DNA of 36,567 nt, from positions 1-36,567 of the forward strand of contig CADBCX010000006.1 of the NCBI GenBank assembly GCA_902793245.1. Reading direction: 5' to 3'. This document shows positions 1 to 7,899 of this stretch, one piece after another (position 1 is the first letter of the stretch; every line of letters starts with the position of its first letter). A program made the position numbers and the translations under genes. The notes under the pieces were generated by a model, which searched no databases, was not told where the DNA came from, and was given only the letters and a program-made list of their open reading frames with translations. Source of the stretch: an uncultured Eubacteriales bacterium (GTDB lineage: Bacteria > Bacillota > Clostridia > Christensenellales > Aristaeellaceae).

Positions 1-1
1 C

Positions 2-532
2 GAGACCGTGAACGCCATCGGCGGCATCGGCGTGGTGTACTGGGAGGGCGCGTGGATCACCGTCGGCACCAATTCCCGGGAGGAGAACAGTGAAAAGTGG
101 GAGCGTGACGGCTCCGGCTGGGCTGCAAGCTGGGCGGCGGCGTACGACCCCAAGGACGCCGGCAAGTACTACGGCGGCAGCGCCGTGGACAACCAGGCCT
201 TCTTCGACGCGCAGGGGCATGCGATCGAATCGCTCAAGCTCTTCTCACTCGTTCGGACGGGCAATGAGATCGAGCCCGCTGTCGACGCGCTGGAGGACGC
301 GCCGCCGGATCTGTGGATCGACGCGCTGTTCGGCACCGGCCTTACGCGCTCGCCGTCCGGCGATTTCAGCCGGCTGATCGCGCGCATCAACCGCGACCGC
401 GCGCTGGGCGCGAAGGTGCTCTGCGCCGATATTCCTTCCGGGCTGAACGGTATTCCGAAAGCTTTTCGGAACCGGAAGGCCGTTTCGTCCTTCTGTCCGG
501 CGCGGCCGCCAAACATTCAATTGTTATTATAG
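2..532 (+). pseudogene. GH53 galactanase C-terminal fragment joined to a NnrE (NAD(P)HX epimerase) fragment
   Basis: The reading frame is open from base 2, so the 5' end lies outside the window. The first roughly 85 codons match the end of GH53 arabinogalactan endo-beta-1,4-galactanases: a GIGVVYWEGAW strand, then GSGWA, a YDP-DAG stretch, GGSAVDNQ and SLKLFSLVRTG. Near base 265 the frame passes without a stop into a YjeF_N/NnrE-type segment (WIDALFGTGL, then CADIPSGLNG). That segment stops abruptly near base 450 and is followed by about 27 codons of unrelated translation. An 8-bp inverted repeat with AAGCTT in its centre lies at the second junction, near 455-473. Neither half is complete, and a galactanase and a metabolite-repair enzyme have no known functional link. 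A misassembly at a contig end, or a decayed rearrangement, is more likely than a working fusion. The two family assignments are fairly secure; what the locus means is not. Confidence 0.6.
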
Positions 533-613
533 CATACTTTCCATGAAAAAAGAAACAGTCGGCAAACAAATATTTGAAAAAATTGTCCGCCGCCGCCGAA
601 GGTTTATTTCTTC

Positions 614-642
614 TTGACTGGATAAAATGGCAATGCTATATT
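614..642 (+). promoter_or_regulatory. Sigma-A promoter of mutY
   Basis: TTGACT (614-619) and TATATT (637-642) are separated by 17 bp, with a TGC extended -10 just upstream of the -10 box. Transcription should start near 649, leaving a leader of about 135 nt before the ATG at 783. Apart from this promoter and the mosaic junction, no gene was seen between 533 and 782. Confidence 0.75.
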
Positions 643-782
643 AATGCGTGTTGATAAAGCCCCGGACATGCGCGTTCGGCGTTTTTTCCGCCCGGCTTGG
701 CAAAAAACTGCCCGCGCCCGCATTCCCCCTGGCTTTGGAAACGCAATTTCGCCATTGATATGTTTTGCCGGAGGCGCCTTCC

Positions 783-2300
783 ATGTTTGCTTCACTGCTT
801 CTTTCCTGGTATGATGCCAACCACCGCGTCCTTCCCTTCCGGGGCACGAAGGATCCTTACCGCATTTGGGTCAGTGAAATCATGCTGCAGCAGACCCGCA
901 CCGAAACGGTGGCGGGATATTACACGCGCTTTCTTGACCGGTTCCCGGATGTGTTCTCCCTGGCAGACGCGCCGGAGGAGGACGTGTTGAAATGCTGGGA
1001 GGGGCTGGGGTATTACTCCCGCGCCCGGAACCTGCACAAAGCCGCGAAGGTGGTCGCGGAAAAATATGAGGGAAAGTTTCCCGCTGATCTGGAACTGCTC
1101 CGCGCCCTGCCCGGCGTGGGGGATTACACCGCCGCGGCGGTGGCGTCCATCGCCTTTGACATTCCGGCCCCCGCCATGGACGGCAACCTGACCCGGGTGC
1201 TGTCCCGCTTCCACGGTGTCCGGGAGGACGTGGACATTCCCGCCGTGAAGCGCCGCCTGGCCGGGCTGGGCCGGGAGGACATGCCGGATACCCGTTGCGG
1301 GGACTTCAACCAAGCCATGATGGACTTAGGCGCAACGGTCTGTACGCCCGGAACCCCCGACTGCGAAGCCTGCCCGCTGCGTCCCTTGTGTGACGCCTAT
1401 AAAGCGGGGGATGCGGAAACGCTGCCGATAAAAGCCGCCGCCAAGCCGCCGAAAGACGTTGCCATGGCGGTGGCGCTGATCACCTGCCGGGGCAGGATTT
1501 GGATGACCCGGAGGCAGGAAGCGCTGCTGAAAAACCTGTGGGTGTATCAGCTGACGGAGAATGCTGAAAGCGGAACGGATGTGGAGAAAGCAATCAAGAA
1601 TCTGGGCATCCGGGCAGGTTATCAAAGCGATCTGGGCAAAGCCCGCCATGTTTTCACCCACCGGGTTTGGAACATGACGCTGTACCACTATGAAGCGGAA
1701 TCCGCGGACTGCAAGGAAGGCCGCTTTGTCACGCTTTCCGAGATGAACGCCCTCCCCATCCCCACCGCCATGAAAGCGGCAAAGGAGCAGGCGGTCAGGC
1801 TGCTCACGCCTGAGATCCTGCCAATGGATGAAGCGCTGCTGCCCGAAGTCGCCGCTGCCTATTCCGCCAGCTGGAAAAAAGCCCATGCCGCCCATTGCGA
1901 CCCGGATTTTCTGGAAGATCACACGCCTGCATACATGGAAGCAAAGCTGCGGGATTATCTTTCGTGGGGCAATGAAATCTATGCCCTGCGGCTATCGGGG
2001 AAAACCGCGGGCGTGCTGGCAATCGACAGGAAGCACAACGAATTGGCCACCTTGTATATCGCCCCGGACTGGCAGGGCCTGGGCATTGGAAAAGCGGCGG
2101 TGGCCTTTGCCGTGCGGGAGCTGGATGATACCCGGGCCATGAAGGTCACGACGCTGGCGAAGAACGAACGGGCTACAAGGCTTTATCATTCCTACGGGTT
2201 CAGGCATAAAGCCAAAACCAGATTTCTGGACAGAAAACAAACGTTGGCCGAAATCGACTGGCTTCGCAGCCCAACGGGGAAAGGAAAAAAAACAACATGA
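783..2300 (+). CDS. mutY: A/G-specific adenine glycosylase MutY with C-terminal GNAT acetyltransferase domain
   Basis: This is a base-excision repair enzyme that removes adenine mispaired with 8-oxoguanine. The glycosylase part covers residues 1-210. It has the catalytic Glu32 in SEIMLQQT, the helix-hairpin-helix LPGVGDYTA (109-117), Asp133 in MDGN and a [4Fe-4S] ligand set C187-x6-C194-x2-C197-x5-C203. Residues 225-345 resemble the Nudix-like MutY C-terminal domain that reads 8-oxoG. Residues 350-495 form an extra GNAT N-acetyltransferase domain with the acetyl-CoA loop QGLGIGKAA (431-439) and a typical YxxxGF end, so at 505 residues the protein is far longer than the roughly 350 usual for MutY. 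The ATG at 783 was chosen because GGAGG at 770-774 sits 8 nt upstream; an in-frame TTG at 765 has no such site. The stop overlaps the next gene by ATGA. The glycosylase call is very secure; the substrate of the GNAT domain is unknown. Confidence 0.93.
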   Translation: MFASLLLSWYDANHRVLPFRGTKDPYRIWVSEIMLQQTRTETVAGYYTRFLDRFPDVFSLADAPEEDVLKCWEGLGYYSRARNLHKAAKVVAEKYEGKFPADLELLRALPGVGDYTAAAVASIAFDIPAPAMDGNLTRVLSRFHGVREDVDIPAVKRRLAGLGREDMPDTRCGDFNQAMMDLGATVCTPGTPDCEACPLRPLCDAYKAGDAETLPIKAAAKPPKDVAMAVALITCRGRIWMTRRQEALLKNLWVYQLTENAESGTDVEKAIKNLGIRAGYQSDLGKARHVFTHRVWNMTLYHYEAESADCKEGRFVTLSEMNALPIPTAMKAAKEQAVRLLTPEILPMDEALLPEVAAAYSASWKKAHAAHCDPDFLEDHTPAYMEAKLRDYLSWGNEIYALRLSGKTAGVLAIDRKHNELATLYIAPDWQGLGIGKAAVAFAVRELDDTRAMKVTTLAKNERATRLYHSYGFRHKAKTRFLDRKQTLAEIDWLRSPTGKGKKTT

Positions 2301-2665
2301 AATTGCAGCTGCTTGAGCAGTCCTTCACGGTCTGCCAGTTGGACAGGATCGCGGACGCCGACCTGTCCGCGCCTTTCACATTCCTGGCCCGCACGGATGA
2401 GGAAATCTCCCTGGTCTGTCCCATTGATCATTGTCCGGCCTGCGCGAAGAACCGCCAGGACGGATGGAAATGCCTGCGGGTGGCGGGCGTGCTGGATTTT
2501 TCCCTGATAGGCATCCTGGCCCGCATCGCGGACTGCCTCGCAAAAGCCCGGGTTCCCTTGTTTGCCGTGTCCACCTACAACACCGATTATATCCTGTTCC
2601 GGGAAGAACATGCACCCGCCGCCCTGGAAGCCCTGCAAGCGGCGGGGGATGAAATTGAAGGGTAA
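2297..2665 (+). CDS. ACT-domain protein (ACT_7/CASTOR-like)
   Basis: A 122-residue protein whose second half (LDFSLIGILARIADCLAKA, then FAVSTYNTDYILF) is the characteristic pattern of small stand-alone ACT_7 proteins. Relatives of this fold bind amino acids or act as small regulatory subunits. The N-terminal half includes a Cys-rich patch (CPIDHCPACAKN) that is unusual for the family. The gene starts inside the mutY stop codon (ATGA overlap), so the two should be translationally coupled. The hairpin just downstream is oriented for the opposite strand. The link to DNA repair is unknown and may be only a shared transcript. The fold is fairly secure; ligand and role are not. Confidence 0.75.
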   Translation: MKLQLLEQSFTVCQLDRIADADLSAPFTFLARTDEEISLVCPIDHCPACAKNRQDGWKCLRVAGVLDFSLIGILARIADCLAKARVPLFAVSTYNTDYILFREEHAPAALEALQAAGDEIEG

Positions 2666-2669
2666 GCAA

Positions 2670-2695
2670 AAGCGCCGCGATTGCTCGCGGCGCTT
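2670..2695 (-). terminator. Rho-independent terminator of aqpZ
   Basis: An 11-bp perfect stem (2670-2680 with 2685-2695) closes a 4-nt loop. On the minus strand it is followed by TTTTGCTT, directly after the aqpZ stop at 2713. On the plus strand no T-tract follows, so it would end the mutY transcript less efficiently. Confidence 0.75.
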
Positions 2696-2712
2696 GGTGT
2701 ATGCAGGGATCA

Positions 2713-3402
2713 TTATTTGGCTTCCAGGGCCTTATAGGTAAAGGCGGCCAGGGCGGCGCCCACGAAGGGACCGACGATGAACACCCACAGCGCGGCCATG
2801 GGATCGGCGTTGCCGTTGATCATGGCGACCAGGGCGGGGCCGAAGGAGCGGGCGGGGTTCACGGAGGTGCCGGTCAGGCCGATGCCCAGGATGTGCACCA
2901 CCACCAGAGTCAGGCCGATCACCAGGCCGCCGAAGGAGCCGTGGTTGGCCTTCTTGCTGGTGACGCCCAGGATGGCGATGACGAAGATGAAGGTCAGCAC
3001 GATTTCAACCACCAGGCCGGCGATGGCGCTGCCGCCCACGCCGCCCAAGCCGTTGGAGCCGAAGCCGCCGGTCATGTCCTTCACGCCGCCCAGGTTGAAG
3101 ATCAGGGCCAGGATGCCGGAACCGGCCAGCGCGCCCACGCACTGGGAAATCACATAGCCCACAAATTCACCCGCGGTCATGCCGCCGGACAGCAGCACGC
3201 CCAGGGAAACGGCGGGGTTGATGTGGCAGCCGGAAATATTGCCGATGGAGTAAGCCATAGCCACGATGGTGAGGCCGAAAGCCAGCGCCGTCAGGATATA
3301 GCCGCCGCCGTTGGCCGCGTCGCAGCCCACCAGCATGGCGGTGCCGCAGCCCAGGATCACCAGCGTCGCGGTGCCGATGCATTCCGCAAGATACTTTTTC
3401 AT
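2713..3402 (-). CDS. aqpZ: Aquaporin Z-type water channel
   Basis: A 229-residue MIP-family channel, the usual size, with six hydrophobic segments and two half-helices carrying the NPA boxes (HINPAVSLG and SVNPARSFG). The residues expected at the aromatic/arginine filter are Phe in the second helix, His in VVVHILG, Thr in TGTS and Arg after the second NPA. This is the AqpZ water-selective pattern rather than the GlpF glycerol pattern. An AAAGGAGG site lies a few bases upstream of the ATG. The gene has its own promoter (3448-3476) and terminator (2670-2695), so it appears to be a single-gene unit for rapid osmotic water flow across the cytoplasmic membrane. Confidence 0.93.
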   Translation of the reverse strand: MKKYLAECIGTATLVILGCGTAMLVGCDAANGGGYILTALAFGLTIVAMAYSIGNISGCHINPAVSLGVLLSGGMTAGEFVGYVISQCVGALAGSGILALIFNLGGVKDMTGGFGSNGLGGVGGSAIAGLVVEIVLTFIFVIAILGVTSKKANHGSFGGLVIGLTLVVVHILGIGLTGTSVNPARSFGPALVAMINGNADPMAALWVFIVGPFVGAALAAFTYKALEAK

Positions 3403-3447
3403 GAATAAAGCCTCCTTTATCTTTTGCGCGCTTTCACGCGCCGGATC

Positions 3448-3476
3448 ATTATATCACGCCTGTGACAGGCACGCAA
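3448..3476 (-). promoter_or_regulatory. Sigma-A promoter of aqpZ
   Basis: Read on the minus strand: TTGCGT (3471-3476), a 17-bp spacer, then TATAAT (3448-3453) preceded by TGA, giving an extended -10. It lies about 45 bp upstream of the aqpZ ATG. Confidence 0.7.
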
Positions 3477-3517
3477 GCAAAAATCTGTTTTCCGCCGCAT
3501 GCATTCGACGTCCTCTT

Positions 3518-5140
3518 TTAATAAATCCCCACGAAGATAATGGCTATGACCACCAGCAGGATATTCCCGGCCGCGCAGCCCGGCGCATAGCCGATGGCGA
3601 AAACGGAGCTGTTTGTTTCTTCAGTAAGGGCGTTCAATCCGGCGCTGCAAGTGCCGCATCCGCATAAGCCGCCCAAAAGATCGGCATCGTTTATTTTCAG
3701 GACGTGCTTGCCGAAGAGCAGGGACACAGCATAGGGGATCAGCGTCGTGAGCGCTCCGGCGAGAAGGAGAACAAACACCTTCGTTCCCAGCCCGGATAAT
3801 GAATGCATGAAACTTCCCGAAACATTCAGCGCCGTAACAACAATAAACATATTTAAGCCGATGTTTTTCAGTATCCAGCGCGCGGAAGAAGGGATATACC
3901 CATGCTTCGGCCTTGAGTTATAAAACCAGCCCGTAAGCATACCGATGAGCAGCACGGCGGCTGAGCCAAGGGAAAAGGAGCTGATGCCAATAGCGCCGAT
4001 GATCAGACCCGCCGCCACAAGAAGGGTCATCAGGGGAATGTCTGTTGAATCTCCGTCCTCTTTGATATAACCGATTTGTTTTGCCACATGCGCAATCGCC
4101 TTGGCAGAACCGGTAACCGCGATAATACTGTGCTTTTTCAGCGATTGTTTTTGACCGTGATTTCTGAGCAGTATTCCATGATCTGACAGCAATTGGTCCA
4201 CTTCCGGCGTAAAATCCTGGGTGAGAACGATCTCGCAGTTGATCAGCTTGATTTGGAAATATCTGGAGTCCGATACTTCGTTCAGCCCTCTGTTGTCGGC
4301 TGTGTCCAGCGCCTTGATGCTTCTGACCACCTGGATGACATCCCCGGGCTGCAAGGTAAAACCGGAGGAGCCGGTCAGGTATTCGCCGTTTCTGTATACT
4401 GCCTCTATCTCCAGCGGGAACTCGTTTTTCTCCTCCATCTCTTCCACGCTCAGGCCGCAGTACTCGGACGCCGAGGTGACTTCATAGGCGCGAACCTGGA
4501 TCATAGAGGAAGAACCGTCTTCTTTGACCGATTTTTGGCTTGCGGAAAGGCTGTCGATCTTTTCTTTTGTAATGACAAACAGATCCTTGCGAAGCATGGC
4601 GGGGCCGATTTTTTTGATGAACAGAATCACGCCGATGGTGCCAAATACATATGTTATTGCATAGGCCACAGAAGCGTTGGCGGATAAAGCCTCGTCCACC
4701 ACCCCTAACACTGCGCTCTGCGTCAATGCACCGGCAATCAGACCCGCGCCATACCCCGCATCAAGATGGAACACTTTGCTCAACACATAGACCGAAGCCA
4801 GCCCCGCAGCGGCAAAAATGACCGACAGGATAATGATTTTCAGGCCCGTTGCTTTCAGGCTGCCGAAAAAGCCGGGCCCCACCTCAAAGCCAATCGTAAA
4901 GCAGAACAAAGCAAAGAATATATCCTTTATCGGTCCGCTGACGATCGTATGGCTGCCTGCATCGGCAAAGGCGAACTGCTGGATAAACACGCCGACCAGC
5001 AGGCCCACAATCAGTGAACCCGCGGTCGCGCCAACGGTAAACGAACGGATTTTTACCTTGCCCAGGTAATACCCTAAAGAAAGGCAAATGAACAGTGTGA
5101 CTGTCAGGTTTTTGAGAAGGTATTCCCCGGCTTGGCTCAT
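3518..5140 (-). CDS. Aspartate:alanine-exchanger family membrane transporter with RCK_C (TrkA_C) domains
   Basis: A 540-residue protein with two blocks of hydrophobic helices (about residues 10-180 and 370-540) around a soluble centre. This is the layout of the AAE family (AspT, YbjL, YidE): Asp-Al_Ex, TrkA_C, TrkA_C, Asp-Al_Ex. Recognisable stretches are CFTIGFEVGPGFF, GALTQSAVLG and GCGTCSAGLNAL near the end. AspT exchanges aspartate for alanine, but other members move succinate or remain uncharacterised, so the substrate is not certain. The ATG at 5140 was chosen because a GGAGGA site lies 8 nt upstream; the frame is open further upstream without such a site. It is the last gene of the minus-strand run after the RsbU and RsbW-like genes, and no clear promoter lies in the 81-bp gap before it. 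No clear terminator follows it. Confidence 0.88.
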   Translation of the reverse strand: MSQAGEYLLKNLTVTLFICLSLGYYLGKVKIRSFTVGATAGSLIVGLLVGVFIQQFAFADAGSHTIVSGPIKDIFFALFCFTIGFEVGPGFFGSLKATGLKIIILSVIFAAAGLASVYVLSKVFHLDAGYGAGLIAGALTQSAVLGVVDEALSANASVAYAITYVFGTIGVILFIKKIGPAMLRKDLFVITKEKIDSLSASQKSVKEDGSSSMIQVRAYEVTSASEYCGLSVEEMEEKNEFPLEIEAVYRNGEYLTGSSGFTLQPGDVIQVVRSIKALDTADNRGLNEVSDSRYFQIKLINCEIVLTQDFTPEVDQLLSDHGILLRNHGQKQSLKKHSIIAVTGSAKAIAHVAKQIGYIKEDGDSTDIPLMTLLVAAGLIIGAIGISSFSLGSAAVLLIGMLTGWFYNSRPKHGYIPSSARWILKNIGLNMFIVVTALNVSGSFMHSLSGLGTKVFVLLLAGALTTLIPYAVSLLFGKHVLKINDADLLGGLCGCGTCSAGLNALTEETNSSVFAIGYAPGCAAGNILLVVIAIIFVGIY

Positions 5141-5221
5141 CTTTTGTATCCTCCTACTGCTGCGGGTGAAAGCGGTTGACTGCGCGGCGAATCCGGGCAA
5201 TCAGCAAAGGGATGAAAACGT

Positions 5222-5632
5222 TTATGCAATGCGTTTGAACAGGGTCAGAATGTTTTTGCCGTTTTCATACCGATAGGCCATATCGTCCATTGTCTTTTTG
5301 ACCAGAAAGATCCCCAGGCCGCCCGCTTTCCGGTCGGCCAGCGAAAGCGACACATCGGGATCCGTCTTTGCCAGAGGATCGAAGGGAACGCCGCTGTCCA
5401 TGAAAGTGATCTCTGCCATGCGCCCGGCCGCATCAAAGGAAAAGCGCACAGTCGCTTCGCCCGCCTCTTTTCCATAGGCGTAATGGGCGATGTTGCTGAA
5501 CAGTTCATCAATGGCGACGCTGATTTGCATCTGCGTCTTCATGGGGCAGTCCAGCGCTTCCAATTGCGTTTCAATAAAAGCAGTAACCTGAGGAATGCTT
5601 TCCACTGTGGCCGGCAACGTCAATTCTTTCAT
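5222..5632 (-). CDS. RsbW/SpoIIAB-like anti-sigma serine kinase (GHKL ATPase)
   Basis: A 136-residue single-domain protein of the HATPase_c_2 group. It has an N-box helix (VAIDELFSNIAHYAYG), a G1 box (MDSGVPFDP) and a G2 box (GGLGIFLVKK). In partner switching such proteins hold a sigma factor, or another target, and phosphorylate a STAS antagonist. The ATG at 5632 has GGAGG 9 nt upstream and overlaps the phosphatase stop by ATGA. A STAS protein that could be its substrate is encoded on the same strand at 11413-11709. No sigma factor is in the window, so the final target is open. Confidence 0.88.
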   Translation of the reverse strand: MKELTLPATVESIPQVTAFIETQLEALDCPMKTQMQISVAIDELFSNIAHYAYGKEAGEATVRFSFDAAGRMAEITFMDSGVPFDPLAKTDPDVSLSLADRKAGGLGIFLVKKTMDDMAYRYENGKNILTLFKRIA

Positions 5633-7818
5633 TCCTGGCCGCCTCCCCTCGCGTCTGATCCTTTGAATTCCAGACACAGCATCGTCAAATCGTCAAATTG
5701 TTCGGCGTCCTGAACAAAGTCGTCCACAGCCCTGCGGACGTTTTTCAGAATGCCCTGGGGCGAGGCTTCCGGTTCCCTGTTCAGCGCTTCGATCATTCGA
5801 TCCGTGCCGAAGAGCTCTTCCTCCGCGCTGGTGGCTTCCGGGACGCCGTCCGTATAAACAAACAACTTCGCGCCGGGCTCCAGTTGGAGTTCGTATTCCC
5901 GGTAACGGGCGCCTTCCAAGCCGCCGATCACAAAACCGTGCTTGTCCTTATACAGCTCAAAGCTTCCATCCGGACGTTTCAGCACGGGGTATTCATGCCC
6001 TGCGTTGGCGGCGGTCAGCCTGCCGGTGGACAGCTCCAGAATACCCAGCCAAACGGTGACGAACATCTGCGCCTCGTTGTTGGAGCAGATGGCCTCGTTG
6101 GTTTTGGACAGAATCTCGGCGGGCGATCTTCCCAGCATGGCGACGGATTGCAGGATGATCTTGCTTGCCATCATGAACAGCGCAGCGGGCACGCCCTTGC
6201 CGGACACATCCGCGATCACCATGCACAGATGGTCGTCGTCGATGAGGAAGTAATCGTAGAAGTCGCCGCCCACTTCCTTGGCGGGATCCATGCTGCCGAT
6301 AATATCAAAATCCGTGCGGTCAGGGAAGGCCGGCACAATATGCGGAAGCATGGCCGCCTGAATCTTCGTGGCCAGGGACAGCTCGGCGCCGATGCGCTCC
6401 TTTTCCGCCGTCACCCGCTTGACAGTGTCCACATATTCCACCGTCTTATGGGTAAGCGCCGCAAAGGACTGCGCCAGTTCTTCCACTTCGTCGCCGGTGC
6501 GGTAGGCGTCCTCCATCTGAAATTCCAGCTCGCCTTCCCGCAGCGCTGAAATGCGTTTGGTAATGGTGTTCAAAGGCTTTACGATGCGTTTGCCCAGCGC
6601 CAGCGCGCCGCCCAGGGTGAACAGCATGATGATCATAAACAGGATGAGGGCGGATGCGCGCGCCTTTTCCATCTTGTCCTGATAGGTGTCCTCCGCCTCG
6701 GCCTGGAGCCGGGAAACACTGCTCTTGAGCATGATTTCAGGCTGGTTGGATATGGCCTGGCTAAAAGCCGACAGCAGCACCCAGCCCGTCGTCCGAATGG
6801 GCGCAGCGGCGATGTAGTATTCCCCGTCGCTCAGCCTGCCCCGGACAATGCCGATATCCTTTCCCTGCAGCGCGTCGATGACAGTTTTTGCCAGTAATTT
6901 GATTCGGGAAGCGCACAGGTCGCTATCCCGGTCACTGTCCGCCATCGGAAACGCCTCCGCCTGCATGGGCAGCACAGGCCGTCCCTTTTGATTGATCAGC
7001 AGGTTGTATTCGCCTTCCACCGCGGAAGCGTTCGGCTCCGCTTCCATGTCGTTCAGAAACAGATCTGTGCCGACGACGGCCTGCAATTTGCCATCCGGGC
7101 TGTAAACAGGCATGGCGCACTCCACGCAGTACGCGCCGGTGTTGGCGTCCCACTCGCCGTCCGAAAAAATCAATCCGCCCGCCTGCGCGGCCTGCTGATA
7201 CCATCCGCGCGCGCGGGGATCGTAAGAGCGTATTTTGCCGTCCACAAACCAGCTGGAGGAGCTGTCGCTCACCGACAGGTGAACGCCCTCCGGCATGGCG
7301 ATATAAATTGTGGACGCTCCGAAGGCGGGGCAAAGCGAGATCATGGTATCCGACAGATTGGCCATCAGCCCCGTCTTGGCGGCGATTGCCGGATCGTTCC
7401 CATCCACGCCGTCGGCAAAGATGACCTTGGCGATCCATTTGCCGTCGTCCGCCGGATCGGGCGCGGCATAAGGCCGCGGAGCGTAGTCCTCCGGATGCGC
7501 GAACAGCCGCGTGGCGCAGTCCGCCAGAAAGATCACCCGGTCTGCCGCAGCGTCGAAAACCGCGTCGATCTTGTCGGCCGCCGTTTTGTTCGAGCGCTCC
7601 AACGACTGCGTGACCACCTGATCCATTACGGAGGAAGTGATCTCGGAAATCGTCTTCTGCTGATTCTCGCCGGATTCGGCGGCCAGACGCGAAAGCATAT
7701 TGTTCTGGTAGACCGACACAGATGTGAACGCGGCGGTCAGCAGGATAACGGTGAACAGAATCAGGTTGAACACTTTGTTCTGGATACCGCCGATTACCAG
7801 ATGCTTCAATCGTTTCAT
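5629..7818 (-). CDS. RsbU-like PP2C (SpoIIE-type) phosphatase with dCache sensor and HAMP
   Basis: A 729-residue membrane sensor phosphatase. TM1 is at about 16-36, an extracytoplasmic dCache domain at about 45-370, TM2 at about 388-408, HAMP at about 409-462, a short coiled linker, and a SpoIIE/PP2C domain at about 490-725 with metal Asp residues in GGDFYDY (Asp519) and ADVSGKG (Asp537). The expected reaction is dephosphorylation of a phospho-STAS protein in response to an outside ligand. The dCache domain carries Tyr199, Arg204, Trp206 and Tyr207 in SYDPRARGWY, plus downstream Asp residues (Asp220/224 and Asp252). This resembles the motif known for amino-acid-binding dCache_1 domains, so an amino acid is a reasonable guess for the signal. 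The start is the ATG at 7818 with AAGAGGT upstream. Its 3' end overlaps the RsbW-like gene. Confidence 0.92.
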   Translation of the reverse strand: MKRLKHLVIGGIQNKVFNLILFTVILLTAAFTSVSVYQNNMLSRLAAESGENQQKTISEITSSVMDQVVTQSLERSNKTAADKIDAVFDAAADRVIFLADCATRLFAHPEDYAPRPYAAPDPADDGKWIAKVIFADGVDGNDPAIAAKTGLMANLSDTMISLCPAFGASTIYIAMPEGVHLSVSDSSSSWFVDGKIRSYDPRARGWYQQAAQAGGLIFSDGEWDANTGAYCVECAMPVYSPDGKLQAVVGTDLFLNDMEAEPNASAVEGEYNLLINQKGRPVLPMQAEAFPMADSDRDSDLCASRIKLLAKTVIDALQGKDIGIVRGRLSDGEYYIAAAPIRTTGWVLLSAFSQAISNQPEIMLKSSVSRLQAEAEDTYQDKMEKARASALILFMIIMLFTLGGALALGKRIVKPLNTITKRISALREGELEFQMEDAYRTGDEVEELAQSFAALTHKTVEYVDTVKRVTAEKERIGAELSLATKIQAAMLPHIVPAFPDRTDFDIIGSMDPAKEVGGDFYDYFLIDDDHLCMVIADVSGKGVPAALFMMASKIILQSVAMLGRSPAEILSKTNEAICSNNEAQMFVTVWLGILELSTGRLTAANAGHEYPVLKRPDGSFELYKDKHGFVIGGLEGARYREYELQLEPGAKLFVYTDGVPEATSAEEELFGTDRMIEALNREPEASPQGILKNVRRAVDDFVQDAEQFDDLTMLCLEFKGSDARGGGQE

Positions 7819-7899
7819 ATCTACCTCTTGAAATAATTCCTTTGGGGAATAATACTCCGTCCGCGTCGTATCGCTTAGGCAGCGTCGGCGGGCCCGGCG

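Noticed and set aside
2701..3408. Long plus-strand open frame across the aquaporin gene
   Set aside because: It is the antisense shadow of aqpZ, is rich in Gly, His and Gln from complementary codons, and has no ribosome binding site.
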